From assembly GCA_003644295.1 (NCBI GenBank), contig QNBZ01000015.1, forward strand, positions 1-12,243: a stretch of 12,243 nt of DNA. The letters run 5' to 3'. Shown one piece after another: positions 1 to 7,258 of the stretch. The DNA comes from Planctomycetota bacterium. GTDB lineage: Bacteria; Planctomycetota; Phycisphaerae; Sedimentisphaerales; Anaerobacaceae. Within the stretch, counting starts at the first letter, position 1; every line of letters starts with the position of its first letter. Made by a program: the position numbers and the translations under genes. The notes under the pieces are model-generated. The model was not told the origin of the DNA. It was given only the letters and a program-made list of their open reading frames with translations, and ran no database searches.

Positions 1-659
1 TAGTATTCTGTTTTATGGCGGACAATTTGGCCATCAATCATGTAAATAACATCTTCTGCAATGTTAGTGGTATGGTCGGCTATCCTTTCCAAATGGCGGG
101 AAGCTGAAAGTAAGTGGATTAAACTTGATATTTGTTCCGGATTTTTCACGATAGCGTCCTGGACTTTTAAGTACATCTGACGATTCATCCCGTCAACTAT
201 ATCATCACTTGCACAAACCTTATGAGCAAGTTTAGCATCATGATTAATCAGGGCATCCAAGCTCTTTTTTAACATCGACTGGGCATTATGAGCCATATCA
301 ACAAGGTCGATTGAAATATTAACTTTAGGTTGAGTCGCAAGAAAAACTGCTCTCTCAGCAATATTAACGGCTAAGTCGCCAATACGTTCAAGGTCACTAT
401 TTATTTTCAGAATCGTCACAATAAAACGCAGGTCAATAGCTACCGGCTGATGTAGTGCAAGTATCTTCAGGCAGTCTTCCTCAATATCAACTTCTGTGTT
501 ATCAATGTCAATATCATTGTCTATTATTTTTTGAGCCAGAGCAGTATCCCTTTTCTCGATGGATAATGTAGCATCTCTTACAGAAGTTTCCACCCGTGCT
601 CCTAACGCTAATAATTTCTTTTTCAGATTTTCGATTTCTCTTTGTAGATGTTTTGCCAT
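1..659 (-). CDS. phoU: Phosphate transport system regulatory protein PhoU, at the window edge
   Basis: The frame opens with ATG at 659 and runs 219 codons to the left edge; the last two bases read TA, so the next codon may be the stop, and at about 219 residues the protein is near the usual PhoU length. PhoU is a cytoplasmic all-helical protein that damps PhoR signalling when the Pst transporter is busy. Two tandem PhoU repeats are visible by their signature helices: ERIGDLAVNIAE at residues 91-102 and ERIADHTTNIAED at 191-203, including the acidic residues that bind metal clusters in this family. The start is backed by AAAGGAAAG a few bases upstream. It lies 16 bases behind the small unknown gene and closes the pst operon, the usual place for phoU. 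Identification is firm; the exact C-terminus is not visible. Confidence 0.95.
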   Translation of the reverse strand, partial: MAKHLQREIENLKKKLLALGARVETSVRDATLSIEKRDTALAQKIIDNDIDIDNTEVDIEEDCLKILALHQPVAIDLRFIVTILKINSDLERIGDLAVNIAERAVFLATQPKVNISIDLVDMAHNAQSMLKKSLDALINHDAKLAHKVCASDDIVDGMNRQMYLKVQDAIVKNPEQISSLIHLLSASRHLERIADHTTNIAEDVIYMIDGQIVRHKTEY

Positions 660-675
660 TTTTAAACTTTCCTTT

Positions 676-1026
676 TTAGTATTTGTTGTCATAGGAAGAC
701 GATAGAACACAGTTAATTTTCCCGTCACTCAATGCTATTTTCCAATCTTCGTTGGAGATAAGTTCAGCTTTTGAATAATCAAAAGAAGATGGAAGCTCGT
801 TAATTAATTCTATACGGTTCCAGGGCAGAATCCTTATGCCTTTCATGCCAGTTCTGATGTCTTTTATATTGTTGATAGTTTTACCGAAGTGATATGTTCG
901 GCAGTCCAGTCGAATATAAGATTGGGTTAGCTCAAGAACCTGTCCTATAAATAAATGATTGTGGGCCTCAGGATAATTTTTTACTGTACGAACCTTCCAT
1001 ATTCGCTTGTCTTTTTGCTCATCCAT
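676..1026 (-). CDS. Small conserved-looking protein of unknown function between pstB and phoU
   Basis: I do not recognise this 116-residue protein. The ATG at 1026 comes one base after the pstB stop (TAA, A, ATG), suggesting coupled translation; a TTG at 1035 would add three residues and overlap pstB, but the ATG has the better-spaced GGA. There is no signal peptide or membrane segment, so it is probably cytoplasmic. The pattern looks beta-rich: basic strands at the N-terminus (RIWKVRTVKNYP), then FIGQVLELTQSYIRLDCRTYHFG, then KGIRILPWNRIELINELP. An opening G-x-V-x-E strand and a closing I-x-x-I-P-W-x-R-I strand recall small Sm-like or SH3-like barrels, but that is inference only. The tight packing between pstB and phoU argues that it is translated with the Pst system and might act in PhoU/PstB signalling. 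Confidence 0.8.
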   Translation of the reverse strand: MDEQKDKRIWKVRTVKNYPEAHNHLFIGQVLELTQSYIRLDCRTYHFGKTINNIKDIRTGMKGIRILPWNRIELINELPSSFDYSKAELISNEDWKIALSDGKINCVLSSSYDNKY

Positions 1027-1027
1027 T

Positions 1028-1906
1028 TTATCCAAATCTTCCTGTTACGTAATCCTCAGTTTGTTTTTTGCCTGGGTTGCGGAATATCTTAACTGTTGAG
1101 TCATATTCTATTAGTTCTCCCAAGCAAAAAAAAGCCGTCCTTTTACTGACTCTTGCAGCCTGCTGCATATTGTGGGTAACGATAACAATTGTATAGTCGT
1201 TTTGAAGCTTATCTATCAGGTCTTCTATTTTACCGGTGGCTATCGGGTCCAAAGCCGAACAAGGCTCATCCATCAAAATGATGTTAGGCCTAGTAGCTAA
1301 AGCGCGGGCAATACACAATCGCTGCTGCTGACCGCCGGACAGAGCTAATGCTGACTTTTTCAAATCATCCTTCACTTCATCCCACAAAGCAGCGGCCTTC
1401 AGACTGCTTTCTACAACTTGCTGTAGTGAAGAACGATTTTTTACTCCCTGTAATCTTGGTCCATAAGCAACGTTGTCAAATATGTTTTTGGGAAACGGAT
1501 TCGGCTTTTGAAAAACCATACCTACCTGTTGCCTAAGGTTGACAAGATTAGTATTCTTATCATATACATTGTGGCCATTGACAAATAACTTGCCATCTAT
1601 GTGAGTGTGTGGGATAAGGTCATTAATTCTGTTAATACTTCGCAGGAAAGTGCTTTTGCCACAACCGCTTGGGCCAATTATTGCCGTTACACTGCAAGGA
1701 TAAATCTCCATAGAAATATCTTTAACGCCAGCCTTAGAGCCATAATAAAAGCTGAAGTTTTCGGATTTAACAATAGCACATTCGCAATTCGGGGCTTTCT
1801 TCTTAGTCGCAACATTATTTTTTTGACTTAGACTAACGACTGACTCGATTTCCTGCGTATCGGTTTCTAAAGAAGGTATCAGCATATTATCATTTCCTTT
1901 TTGCAT
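1028..1906 (-). CDS. pstB: Phosphate ABC transporter ATP-binding protein PstB
   Basis: PstB hydrolyses ATP on the cytoplasmic face to drive phosphate import through PstC/PstA. All ABC motifs are present in this 292-residue frame: Walker A GPSGCGKST at 78-86, Q-loop VFQKPNPFP around 132-139, signature LSGGQQQR at 189-196, Walker B ILMDEP at 210-215 and the H-loop histidine of VTHNMQQAARVS at 245. The phrases KPNPFPKNIFDNVAYGPR and DEPCSALDPIATGKIE are typical of PstB. The family is usually about 250-260 residues; here the ABC core is preceded by roughly 45 extra residues with a lysine run. A second ATG at 1885 (codon 8) has AAAAAGGA nine bases upstream and may be the true start, which would remove only seven residues. 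It starts 23 bases after the pstA stop. Confidence 0.97.
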   Translation of the reverse strand: MQKGNDNMLIPSLETDTQEIESVVSLSQKNNVATKKKAPNCECAIVKSENFSFYYGSKAGVKDISMEIYPCSVTAIIGPSGCGKSTFLRSINRINDLIPHTHIDGKLFVNGHNVYDKNTNLVNLRQQVGMVFQKPNPFPKNIFDNVAYGPRLQGVKNRSSLQQVVESSLKAAALWDEVKDDLKKSALALSGGQQQRLCIARALATRPNIILMDEPCSALDPIATGKIEDLIDKLQNDYTIVIVTHNMQQAARVSKRTAFFCLGELIEYDSTVKIFRNPGKKQTEDYVTGRFG

Positions 1907-1929
1907 TATAACTAAATCCTTTTATTGGT

Positions 1930-3555
1930 TTACTCTCCTCTTAACCTTCTAAACACTCTTGCCCGCAAAACAATTGCAATAGCATTAAGAGACAGTATCA
2001 GCAAAACAAGCGTTACTACCATACCATATTGATTGTGAGGTACCATCATTGCGAGCCGGTCTCCAACGGCAATATCATAACTGCCATAGGATAATGTCCT
2101 GGTCGGATCAAACAGCGATTTTGGTAAAGGCCCAAGTGCGACCGCCCCGGTGAATAGAATAGGAGCTGTTTCACCCGCAACCCGGCTAATACTCAATATT
2201 ACACCTGTCAGGATTCCCGGCAGTGCAGCAGGCAGAGTTACTTTCACGAATGTCCTGAATCTGCTTGCTCCGAGACCTAATGAAGCTTCCTTGTAAGTTT
2301 GCGGGACTGAACGAATCGCTTCCTCGCTGGCTCGTATCATTACCGGTAGTGTCAATACCGCCAAAGTCATAGAAGCTGCCAAAATGCAGGGCTTAGATGG
2401 GCCGCCGAAAAGCGGAATAAAAAACAAAACAAAAAATGCCAGTCCAAACAGTCCAAAAACTATGCTTGGAACACCGGCGAGTGTATTTATGCACATACGA
2501 ATAATCCTGACGGCAATATTATCTGAAGCGCATTCCACCAGATAGGCCGCGGAAATTACTCCCAAAGGAAATACAAACAACATAGCTAAAAGCGTAAGCA
2601 GCAATGTTCCTAAAATTTCAGGCCCAACTCCGCCAAAATAATGCCCGGGTGTACTGTCATCAATAAAATACTGCCAGTAAAATGTGTATTCAGGTTTTAG
2701 CATTTTTGCAAGGTTGTTTTCGACGTATCCAAAAAGGGGTTCTAATTTCGTGCCTGCGAATTGCTCGGCTCTTGAAACGCGAATTTTAGTCAATGGCTGG
2801 CCCGCTTCCTGCTGTATCCATTGCTGCGACCACAGTAAATTATCTAAAAGTTTTTGAGCCAGGTCCCAACGTGTAGCACCATATCGCTCCATAGTCAAAG
2901 CCGGTAACGGCTCATCAGGCCTTGGGCCTAAGAGTTGGAAAATAACTTCTTCAATTTGCTGTAGGGAAGCAGTATATTCTTGACGTTTATTCAAATCGAT
3001 ATTTTCAATTGTTTTGTAAAAGTCTTCAGCCAATGTAAAAAACTCAGCAGCAGTAGTGTCAACAAAATATTTATTTTTGCGGTACTGCAAAACATAATCG
3101 ATATTTTCTTTTATTATTTTTTTATCGTTACTTTCAAAAGCTGCCTGAAGCCGGCCCCTCAAGTCTCTTGCAAGAGAACGAATCTTCTGGTACTGCTTAC
3201 CCGTTATGCCTCTGTATCGTAGTTCTTTACCAAATTGACGGTAAATTTGTTTGGATTTATCTATCAGTTCCTCGGTGTCGATACCATGTTTGAAATCGTC
3301 CACAATCTTATAGACAGTCCTACGAAAACTCTCGGTTTCAGATGTTTCAATCTTTAACGCTTCAGAATTACCTCTGTTGTAAAGGTCAAGCTGCATTTTG
3401 CGAAATTCTATGGTGTCTTTGAATATAACAGCTTTTGCTCCTCTCCAGACCATAGGGCCAAGAATAATCAGCAGCACAGACGTAAGTAGCACAACGCTCG
3501 TTCCTGTCAGGATGGTGAAAGCTTTATCAGTTATTCGGCGAATAATATGACGCAT
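1930..3555 (-). CDS. pstA: Phosphate ABC transporter permease PstA with a large N-terminal insertion
   Basis: PstA is one of the two inner-membrane subunits forming the phosphate channel. The permease core sits in the C-terminal half: GVGPEILGTLLLTLLAMLFVFPLGVISAAYLVE from 309, GVPSIVFGLFG at 361-371, and the EAA loop EASLGLGASRFRTF from 423 that docks on PstB, followed by SRVAGETAPILFTG. At 541 residues it is far longer than the roughly 280-300 usual for PstA. The extra length lies between membrane helix 1 (about 14-36) and the core (about 305): some 265 charged, mostly helical-looking residues that should face the periplasm. Alphaproteobacterial PstA proteins carry a shorter domain (DUF3333) at this position; whether this insert is related cannot be judged here. 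It starts three bases after the pstC stop (TAA ACT ATG), so translation is almost certainly coupled. Confidence 0.95.
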   Translation of the reverse strand: MRHIIRRITDKAFTILTGTSVVLLTSVLLIILGPMVWRGAKAVIFKDTIEFRKMQLDLYNRGNSEALKIETSETESFRRTVYKIVDDFKHGIDTEELIDKSKQIYRQFGKELRYRGITGKQYQKIRSLARDLRGRLQAAFESNDKKIIKENIDYVLQYRKNKYFVDTTAAEFFTLAEDFYKTIENIDLNKRQEYTASLQQIEEVIFQLLGPRPDEPLPALTMERYGATRWDLAQKLLDNLLWSQQWIQQEAGQPLTKIRVSRAEQFAGTKLEPLFGYVENNLAKMLKPEYTFYWQYFIDDSTPGHYFGGVGPEILGTLLLTLLAMLFVFPLGVISAAYLVECASDNIAVRIIRMCINTLAGVPSIVFGLFGLAFFVLFFIPLFGGPSKPCILAASMTLAVLTLPVMIRASEEAIRSVPQTYKEASLGLGASRFRTFVKVTLPAALPGILTGVILSISRVAGETAPILFTGAVALGPLPKSLFDPTRTLSYGSYDIAVGDRLAMMVPHNQYGMVVTLVLLILSLNAIAIVLRARVFRRLRGE

Positions 3556-3558
3556 AGT

Positions 3559-4533
3559 TTAAGATTTCCCCGATTTTCTCTTAGCTGAAGCAAGGAAGTA
3601 TTCACTTATGATATTAAGTAAAAATGTCATTACTAAAAGCACAACACCTATGGCAAAAAGAGCTCCGTAATGAAGCGAGTCTTTTGGCGTTTCGCCCATA
3701 TCGCCAGCTATGGTTGCCGTCATAGTACGAACAGATTGGGACAAGTCCCACCAGGGAGAAGGAATCTGATTAGCATTACCGGATGCCATCCAGACCACCA
3801 TTGTTTCACCAATCGCCCTCATCATCCCCAGAACAATAGCCGCGATGATTCCACTGTGGGCTGCTGGTATAACCACCTTGAAAATGGTCTCAAATCTTGT
3901 TGCTCCCAAAGCATAAGAAGCTTCCCGCAGTTCCCTGCCGATTGTCGATATTGAATCTTCGGCTACACTTATTATTGTAGGCAGTGCCATTATCGAGAGA
4001 ATAATCGAAGCGTTTAAGGCATTGGTACCGGTTGTAAAGCCCAATTTGTTTTGCATCCAGGGAGCTAAAACAAGGACGGCAAAGAATCCATAAGCCACCG
4101 ATGGGATAGCTGCTAAAATTTCGATGACCGGCTTTATAAAATCCCCGATTTTTAACGAAACAATATCACTTAAAAAAATTGCAGCCAGAATTCCAGTAGG
4201 AACGGCAAATACAAGTGCAGCTATGGTTACATACAAAGAACCAACTATCAGAGATAGAGCACCGAATTTAGGCGTGCTGGCTTCAGGATACCACGACTTT
4301 GTTGTTAGAAATTCAGTTAAGTTGAACTTCATCAGGAAAGGGATTGCTTCACGAATGACAAAAAAGAAAATCAGCAACATCAGAAGAACTGAGCTGAAGG
4401 TTATCAGAAAGAGCAGAAAACGCCCCAGGTGGTGAAATAAAAACCCCCTTATGTCCTCTAAAGGTGTAAGAACCAGCGGCTGATACTTATCAACCGCTGG
4501 TTTTAATTCAAGGTTTTGCATAATATTAGCCAC
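3559..4533 (-). CDS. pstC: Phosphate ABC transporter permease PstC
   Basis: PstC pairs with PstA to form the phosphate channel in the inner membrane. This 324-residue frame has the normal family length and about six hydrophobic helices, starting near residues 38-62. Family phrases include GSLYVTIAALVFAVPTGILAAIFLSD at 98-123, the short stretch AAIPSVAYGFFA near 151-162, the EAA loop EASYALGATRFETI from 204, and AIGETMVVWMASG near 250-261. The GTG at 4533 lies nine bases after the pstS stop; an ATG at 4521 (codon 5) is the main alternative. Neither has a convincing Shine-Dalgarno sequence, so reinitiation after pstS is likely. The first 21 codons overlap a near-perfect 32-bp palindrome listed separately, which may set the PstS:PstC ratio. 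Confidence 0.96.
   Translation of the reverse strand: MANIMQNLELKPAVDKYQPLVLTPLEDIRGFLFHHLGRFLLFLITFSSVLLMLLIFFFVIREAIPFLMKFNLTEFLTTKSWYPEASTPKFGALSLIVGSLYVTIAALVFAVPTGILAAIFLSDIVSLKIGDFIKPVIEILAAIPSVAYGFFAVLVLAPWMQNKLGFTTGTNALNASIILSIMALPTIISVAEDSISTIGRELREASYALGATRFETIFKVVIPAAHSGIIAAIVLGMMRAIGETMVVWMASGNANQIPSPWWDLSQSVRTMTATIAGDMGETPKDSLHYGALFAIGVVLLVMTFLLNIISEYFLASAKRKSGKS
4471..4502 (-). repeat. 32-bp near-perfect palindrome (stem-loop) within the start of pstC
   Basis: On the minus strand the arms AACCAGCGG and CCGCTGGTT flank a second nested pair TGATA/TATCA around a central AG, with one T-G wobble between the two stems. Thus 28 of 32 bases pair strictly and two more as a wobble, an RNA stem of about 14-15 bp. 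It covers pstC codons 11-21, 19 bases past the alternative ATG at 4521. On the minus strand no U-run follows, so it is not a simple terminator. Plausible roles are protection of the pstS 3' end from exonucleases or partial attenuation between pstS and pstC. Confidence 0.8.
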
Positions 4534-4542
4534 GAAGTTATG

Positions 4543-5373
4543 TCAGTAGTTAGTCGTTGGTATAAATCCCTTAGCTTCGATGATTTCCTGGCCGGTTTCC
4601 GTCAGATAAAATGTACAAAACTTATATGTCATACTTCCAAGTTTTGGATAGCCGTTCGTGAACATAAACAAAGGCCTGGCAACCGGATATTGCCCCGTTG
4701 CAATAGTCTGCCGCGACGGTGCAACTCCATCAACCTTCAGAGCTTTAACATTAGAATCCAGAAAGCCGATTCCTACATATCCAATAGCTCCGGCTGTAGT
4801 CTTGACCCTGACATGTGCTTGTGGATTGGAATTTACGTATTCGACACTCGAACCCATTTCTTCTTTGTTCATAACAAGTTTATGAAAGGTCTCATAGGTT
4901 CCTGAAGATGTGTCACGGGTAATCACTACGATACGTAAATTAGCTCCTCCAACTTCTTTCCAGTTCGTAATTTTACCCTTGTAGATATCACGAATTTGCG
5001 AGGTGCTTAGTTGCGTAACAGGATTGGAGGGATGAACAACAACGCAGACCCCATCCATCGCTACTACGTGGGCTACAGGAAATACACCATTTTCTACGGC
5101 TCTTTTGAATTCTTTTTCCTTCATAAACCGGCTCATGATAGCTACGTCACAGCGCTTATCTACCAACGCAGCAGCACCGTCGCCGCTTCCGGTTTTCTTA
5201 ACTGTTATGTCAAGATTCGGATATTTGTTTTTGAAAACCTCGGCAAAGGCATCTGCTATTGGGCCGACAGTGGTTGAACCCTCGATTTGCAAGGTCTGTT
5301 TTTGGCCAGCGATTAGCTCAGATGCTAAAACCAAACCAAGCATAATCAGGCCACATACAATAATTCTTTTCAT
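4543..5373 (-). CDS. pstS: Periplasmic phosphate-binding protein PstS
   Basis: PstS captures inorganic phosphate in the periplasm and delivers it to PstC/PstA. The 276-residue protein begins with a cleavable signal peptide (MKRIIVCGLIMLGLVLASEL, cleavage probably near AG at 22-23). The phosphate-binding loops of the family follow: GSTTV at 32-36, TGSGDGAAAL at 61-70, CDVAIMSR at 75-82, RDTSSGTYETF at 153-163 and GAIGYVG at 195-201. There is no lipobox cysteine at the expected place, so it is probably soluble. The ATG at 5373 has a strong AAGGAG eight bases upstream. It heads the pstSCAB operon directly behind a three-repeat Pho-box-like promoter, so strong induction by phosphate starvation is expected. 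Confidence 0.97.
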   Translation of the reverse strand: MKRIIVCGLIMLGLVLASELIAGQKQTLQIEGSTTVGPIADAFAEVFKNKYPNLDITVKKTGSGDGAAALVDKRCDVAIMSRFMKEKEFKRAVENGVFPVAHVVAMDGVCVVVHPSNPVTQLSTSQIRDIYKGKITNWKEVGGANLRIVVITRDTSSGTYETFHKLVMNKEEMGSSVEYVNSNPQAHVRVKTTAGAIGYVGIGFLDSNVKALKVDGVAPSRQTIATGQYPVARPLFMFTNGYPKLGSMTYKFCTFYLTETGQEIIEAKGFIPTTNY

Positions 5374-5402
5374 TTTTCGGTCTCCTTAATTTTGTCCAAT
5401 TT

Positions 5403-5447
5403 AGTTTAGGTTTTCATTGTTAGATTTTTGTTAGAATCAGGTTAGAA
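5403..5447 (-). promoter_or_regulatory. Pho-box-like promoter of pstS (3 x 7-bp repeat, 11-bp period, plus -10)
   Basis: Read on the minus strand: TTCTAAC (5447-5441), 4 bp, TTCTAAC (5436-5430), 4 bp, ATCTAAC (5425-5419), then exactly 10 bp and TAAACT (5408-5403) as a candidate -10 (4 of 6 match TATAAT). Seven-bp repeats at an 11-bp period ending 10 bp before the -10 is the layout of PhoB-type boxes. A further TTCTAAC at 5468-5462 overlaps the porin stop codon and sits 21 bp from the first repeat; it may or may not be used. The pstS ATG is 46 bp beyond the last repeat. Confidence 0.85.
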
Positions 5448-5462
5448 TTTTATTAAACATCG

Positions 5463-6719
5463 TTAGAACTTGAAAATCAGGTCTGCCTGGAGCAGTCTGT
5501 AATCGTCTCTGATACTGCTCGAATTCTTTTCATTTATGAAGTAATGAAGGCCGGCCTGTACATTCTTTGCCAACTGGTACTTGAATCCTAATACATGACC
5601 CTTGCCGTCAGTACCACCGCCGATGAAGTCCGAATCACAGATACCGCCAACAACAGCATCTTTCTCAACGTCTCTGTAATTGTAAGATATTTCCCACGAA
5701 CCAGGTTTCTTGGCCTTATTGTACTTTGCTCCAATAAGCCAGGCGGTATCTTCAGAACTACTTGCACCTATATTATTTACGTAAGCACCAAAAACAGCGG
5801 TCGGCACATCGCCAATTTTGAAGCCGTACTCTCCAAAACCCTCGATAATGTCATAATCATTAGTGTAAAGACCTCCGGATATGGTATTGCCCTTGGAGCT
5901 TATGCCGCTTAAACTTTTGCCTTTGATGTTACCGAAATCATAGTAGCTGATACCACCAAGAATATGGCTATCGCCGGAAAGCTTATGCTTCAGCAATCCC
6001 TGAACACCGAAGATACTCGTATCAGCATCCGTACTTCTTTCACGCAACCAAAAGCCGCCGCTGGTTACTTTTAGGATAGTTGAATCGTTGAGATTCCACT
6101 TGTATGTTGCCGCACCGCCTTCCGGGCTCAAGTCGCCGTCAAAGATGAGCTGATTTTTGCCAACTTTATAAAAAGGATTAGCCATCTTGCCCAGCAGAAT
6201 ATTCAGGCCTGGTTTCCAATCTGGGTGATAATCAGCATAAGCCCAGTCCAGCCAGATTTCCTTACTACTGAAAGAATCACTGGCTGAATCACCAAGTGTC
6301 TGATTAGTTGATGTCGGTGCGTCACTGCTGCCGCTGGCAAGCCGAAAAATAGCATCCCACTCATCATTAACTTTCGCTTCTATTTTCAATCTTGCACGAA
6401 TCCTGTTTCTGTCTCTTTGTGTTGAAGCCGTCTCATTGTCTATTGATTCATGCCTGTACCGAAAATCGCCGCTCCATTTTATATTTTCGGCCCATTTCAA
6501 GCTGTCAGGCAATGCTCCTACCTGCTTTTCTTTCACTGCCTCCGATATTTTTTCTTCCATTGTTTTGTCTTGCTGTTTTTGCTTTGCTTCAAGTTGTTCG
6601 AGCCGTTGCTGCATCTGAGCCATCTGTTGTTTCAGCTCAGCCAGCTCATCGGCTTTGACATCATACACTCCAAAAGCCAGTAAAAGCAGCATCATTGCTA
6701 ACGCATTCCTTTTTTTCAT
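5463..6719 (-). CDS. Putative outer-membrane porin of the phosphate-starvation locus
   Basis: This 418-residue protein looks like an outer-membrane beta-barrel porin of the OprP/OprO-like or Porin_5-like kind. It has a signal peptide (MKKRNALAMMLLLLAFGVYD, cleavage near VKA-D), a Q/E/K-rich coiled coil at about 25-65, then alternating amphipathic strands beginning with IKWSGDFRYRHE near 80-91. It ends in DLIFKF: the terminal phenylalanine is the usual barrel-assembly signal. The start chosen is the ATG at 6719, seven bases after GGAGG; an ATG at 6779 in the same frame would add 20 non-signal-like residues and is rejected. Its own Pho-box-like promoter and position just upstream of pstS suggest it passes phosphate or phosphorylated compounds into the periplasm. 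Substrate is inferred from context only. Confidence 0.88.
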   Translation of the reverse strand: MKKRNALAMMLLLLAFGVYDVKADELAELKQQMAQMQQRLEQLEAKQKQQDKTMEEKISEAVKEKQVGALPDSLKWAENIKWSGDFRYRHESIDNETASTQRDRNRIRARLKIEAKVNDEWDAIFRLASGSSDAPTSTNQTLGDSASDSFSSKEIWLDWAYADYHPDWKPGLNILLGKMANPFYKVGKNQLIFDGDLSPEGGAATYKWNLNDSTILKVTSGGFWLRERSTDADTSIFGVQGLLKHKLSGDSHILGGISYYDFGNIKGKSLSGISSKGNTISGGLYTNDYDIIEGFGEYGFKIGDVPTAVFGAYVNNIGASSSEDTAWLIGAKYNKAKKPGSWEISYNYRDVEKDAVVGGICDSDFIGGGTDGKGHVLGFKYQLAKNVQAGLHYFINEKNSSSIRDDYRLLQADLIFKF

Positions 6720-6789
6720 TTTTGTACCTCCATAAAAAATATCCGTAATTTCATTCTTCAGGCCAGCCCCGAAGAACATCTTTACTGAA

Positions 6790-6834
6790 AAGGTATTTCA
6801 AAAATGTTAGGCAGATATGAGGGCAGTGTTAGAA
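6790..6834 (-). promoter_or_regulatory. Pho-box-like promoter of the porin gene
   Basis: Read on the minus strand: TTCTAAC (6834-6828), 4 bp, CCCTCAT (6823-6817), 4 bp, GCCTAAC (6812-6806), then 10 bp and TACCTT (6795-6790) as a weak -10. The repeat length, 4-bp gap and 10-bp distance match the pstS site exactly; the degenerate middle copy matches that of the prepilin promoter. Transcription would start near 6783, giving a leader of about 65 bases before the porin ATG at 6719. Confidence 0.78.
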
Positions 6835-6858
6835 TTTTGTTTATGGTGAAAAAATGCT

Positions 6859-7047
6859 TTACTCAGAATCGCTAAAAGCAGTGAAGTTGCAGTAACATAA
6901 TTTCAAGATTTCATCTACAATCGATTTATCTGTCATTCTCCTGGATTGGCAAACTAATCGTAGTAGAACACGGAAAAACGTAACAAACCGCCAGAATAAG
7001 TATACAATCCCAATCAAGCACAAAATGTTAGAACTTAACTCATACAT
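6859..7047 (-). CDS. Possible small membrane peptide, unrecognised
   Basis: An ATG at 7047 opens 62 codons, with AAGG seven bases upstream (a GTG at 7053 would add two residues). The product has one strongly hydrophobic helix (NILCLIGIVYLFWRFVTFF, about residues 8-26), then a basic turn and a short polar tail. It lies between the PstS-like/dockerin-like gene and the porin promoter. I recognise no family. The length is within what chance could give in this A+T-rich spacer, so this is a weak call. Confidence 0.3.
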   Translation of the reverse strand: MYELSSNILCLIGIVYLFWRFVTFFRVLLRLVCQSRRMTDKSIVDEILKLCYCNFTAFSDSE

Positions 7048-7095
7048 TTTCACGCCTTATAAAAATCAGATGGCATCCTCTGCGATATTAGTGGC

Positions 7096-7135
7096 TGAGC
7101 CTTGAGAAAGATATAAAGCATCCTTTCAAGGCTCA
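7096..7135. repeat. Inverted repeat (10-bp perfect arms, 20-bp loop)
   Basis: TGAGCCTTGA at 7096-7105 is the exact reverse complement of TCAAGGCTCA at 7126-7135. No T-run follows on either strand, so a classical intrinsic terminator is not supported. It could still form an RNA hairpin in the 3' region of the upstream gene, or be a protein-binding dyad. Confidence 0.55.
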
Positions 7136-7150
7136 ACATAATGGAGGCCC

Positions 7151-7190
7151 AAAAATCTAAGCAAACACCCTCTTGGCTTTTTTGTGTTTG
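7151..7190 (-). terminator. Weak candidate terminator after the PstS-like/dockerin-like gene
   Basis: On the minus strand CAAACAC (7190-7184) pairs with GTGTTTG (7168-7162) across a 15-base loop, and TTTTT follows six bases later (7155-7151). The stem is short and A+T-rich and the T-run is offset, so this is a tentative call. It is the only hairpin-plus-T arrangement seen between the large secreted gene and the porin promoter. Confidence 0.35.
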
Positions 7191-7258
7191 TTCGGTGGCT
7201 TCGATTTATACACATACATCCGGCCTCTCTGCGGCCTCATTGACTAACTGGTAGGTTT

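Larger units (their letters stand above)
7048..7258. other. Non-coding spacer downstream of the PstS-like/dockerin-like gene
   Basis: No convincing reading frame is seen here. The stretch holds two inverted repeats, listed separately, and a direct repeat CGGCCTC at 7221-7227 and 7232-7238. No Pho-box-like array is present apart from one lone TTCTAAC (7033-7027), just outside, within the possible small frame. Confidence 0.6.

Noticed and set aside
4471..4510. Intrinsic terminator on the plus strand (hairpin followed by TTTTAATT)
   Set aside because: No plus-strand gene leads into it. The palindrome sits inside pstC coding sequence, so a role in the minus-strand message is more sensible.
5011..5389. 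Plus-strand open frames of 88-94 codons opposite pstS
   Set aside because: They are antisense to a well-supported pstS and show no motif, signal peptide or ribosome-binding site.
6720..6779. Extended porin start at the ATG at 6779
   Set aside because: The extra 20 residues do not look like a signal peptide, whereas the ATG at 6719 has GGAGG at seven bases and begins a proper signal sequence.
7027..7033. Single TTCTAAC copy in the spacer before the porin
   Set aside because: Neighbouring positions at 11 bp on either side do not match, so a lone 7-mer is expected by chance.
7221..7238. CGGCCTC repeated with a 4-bp gap
   Set aside because: It has the right 11-bp period but a sequence unlike the Pho-box-like repeats. 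It lies just downstream of a stop codon with no gene following on the plus strand.
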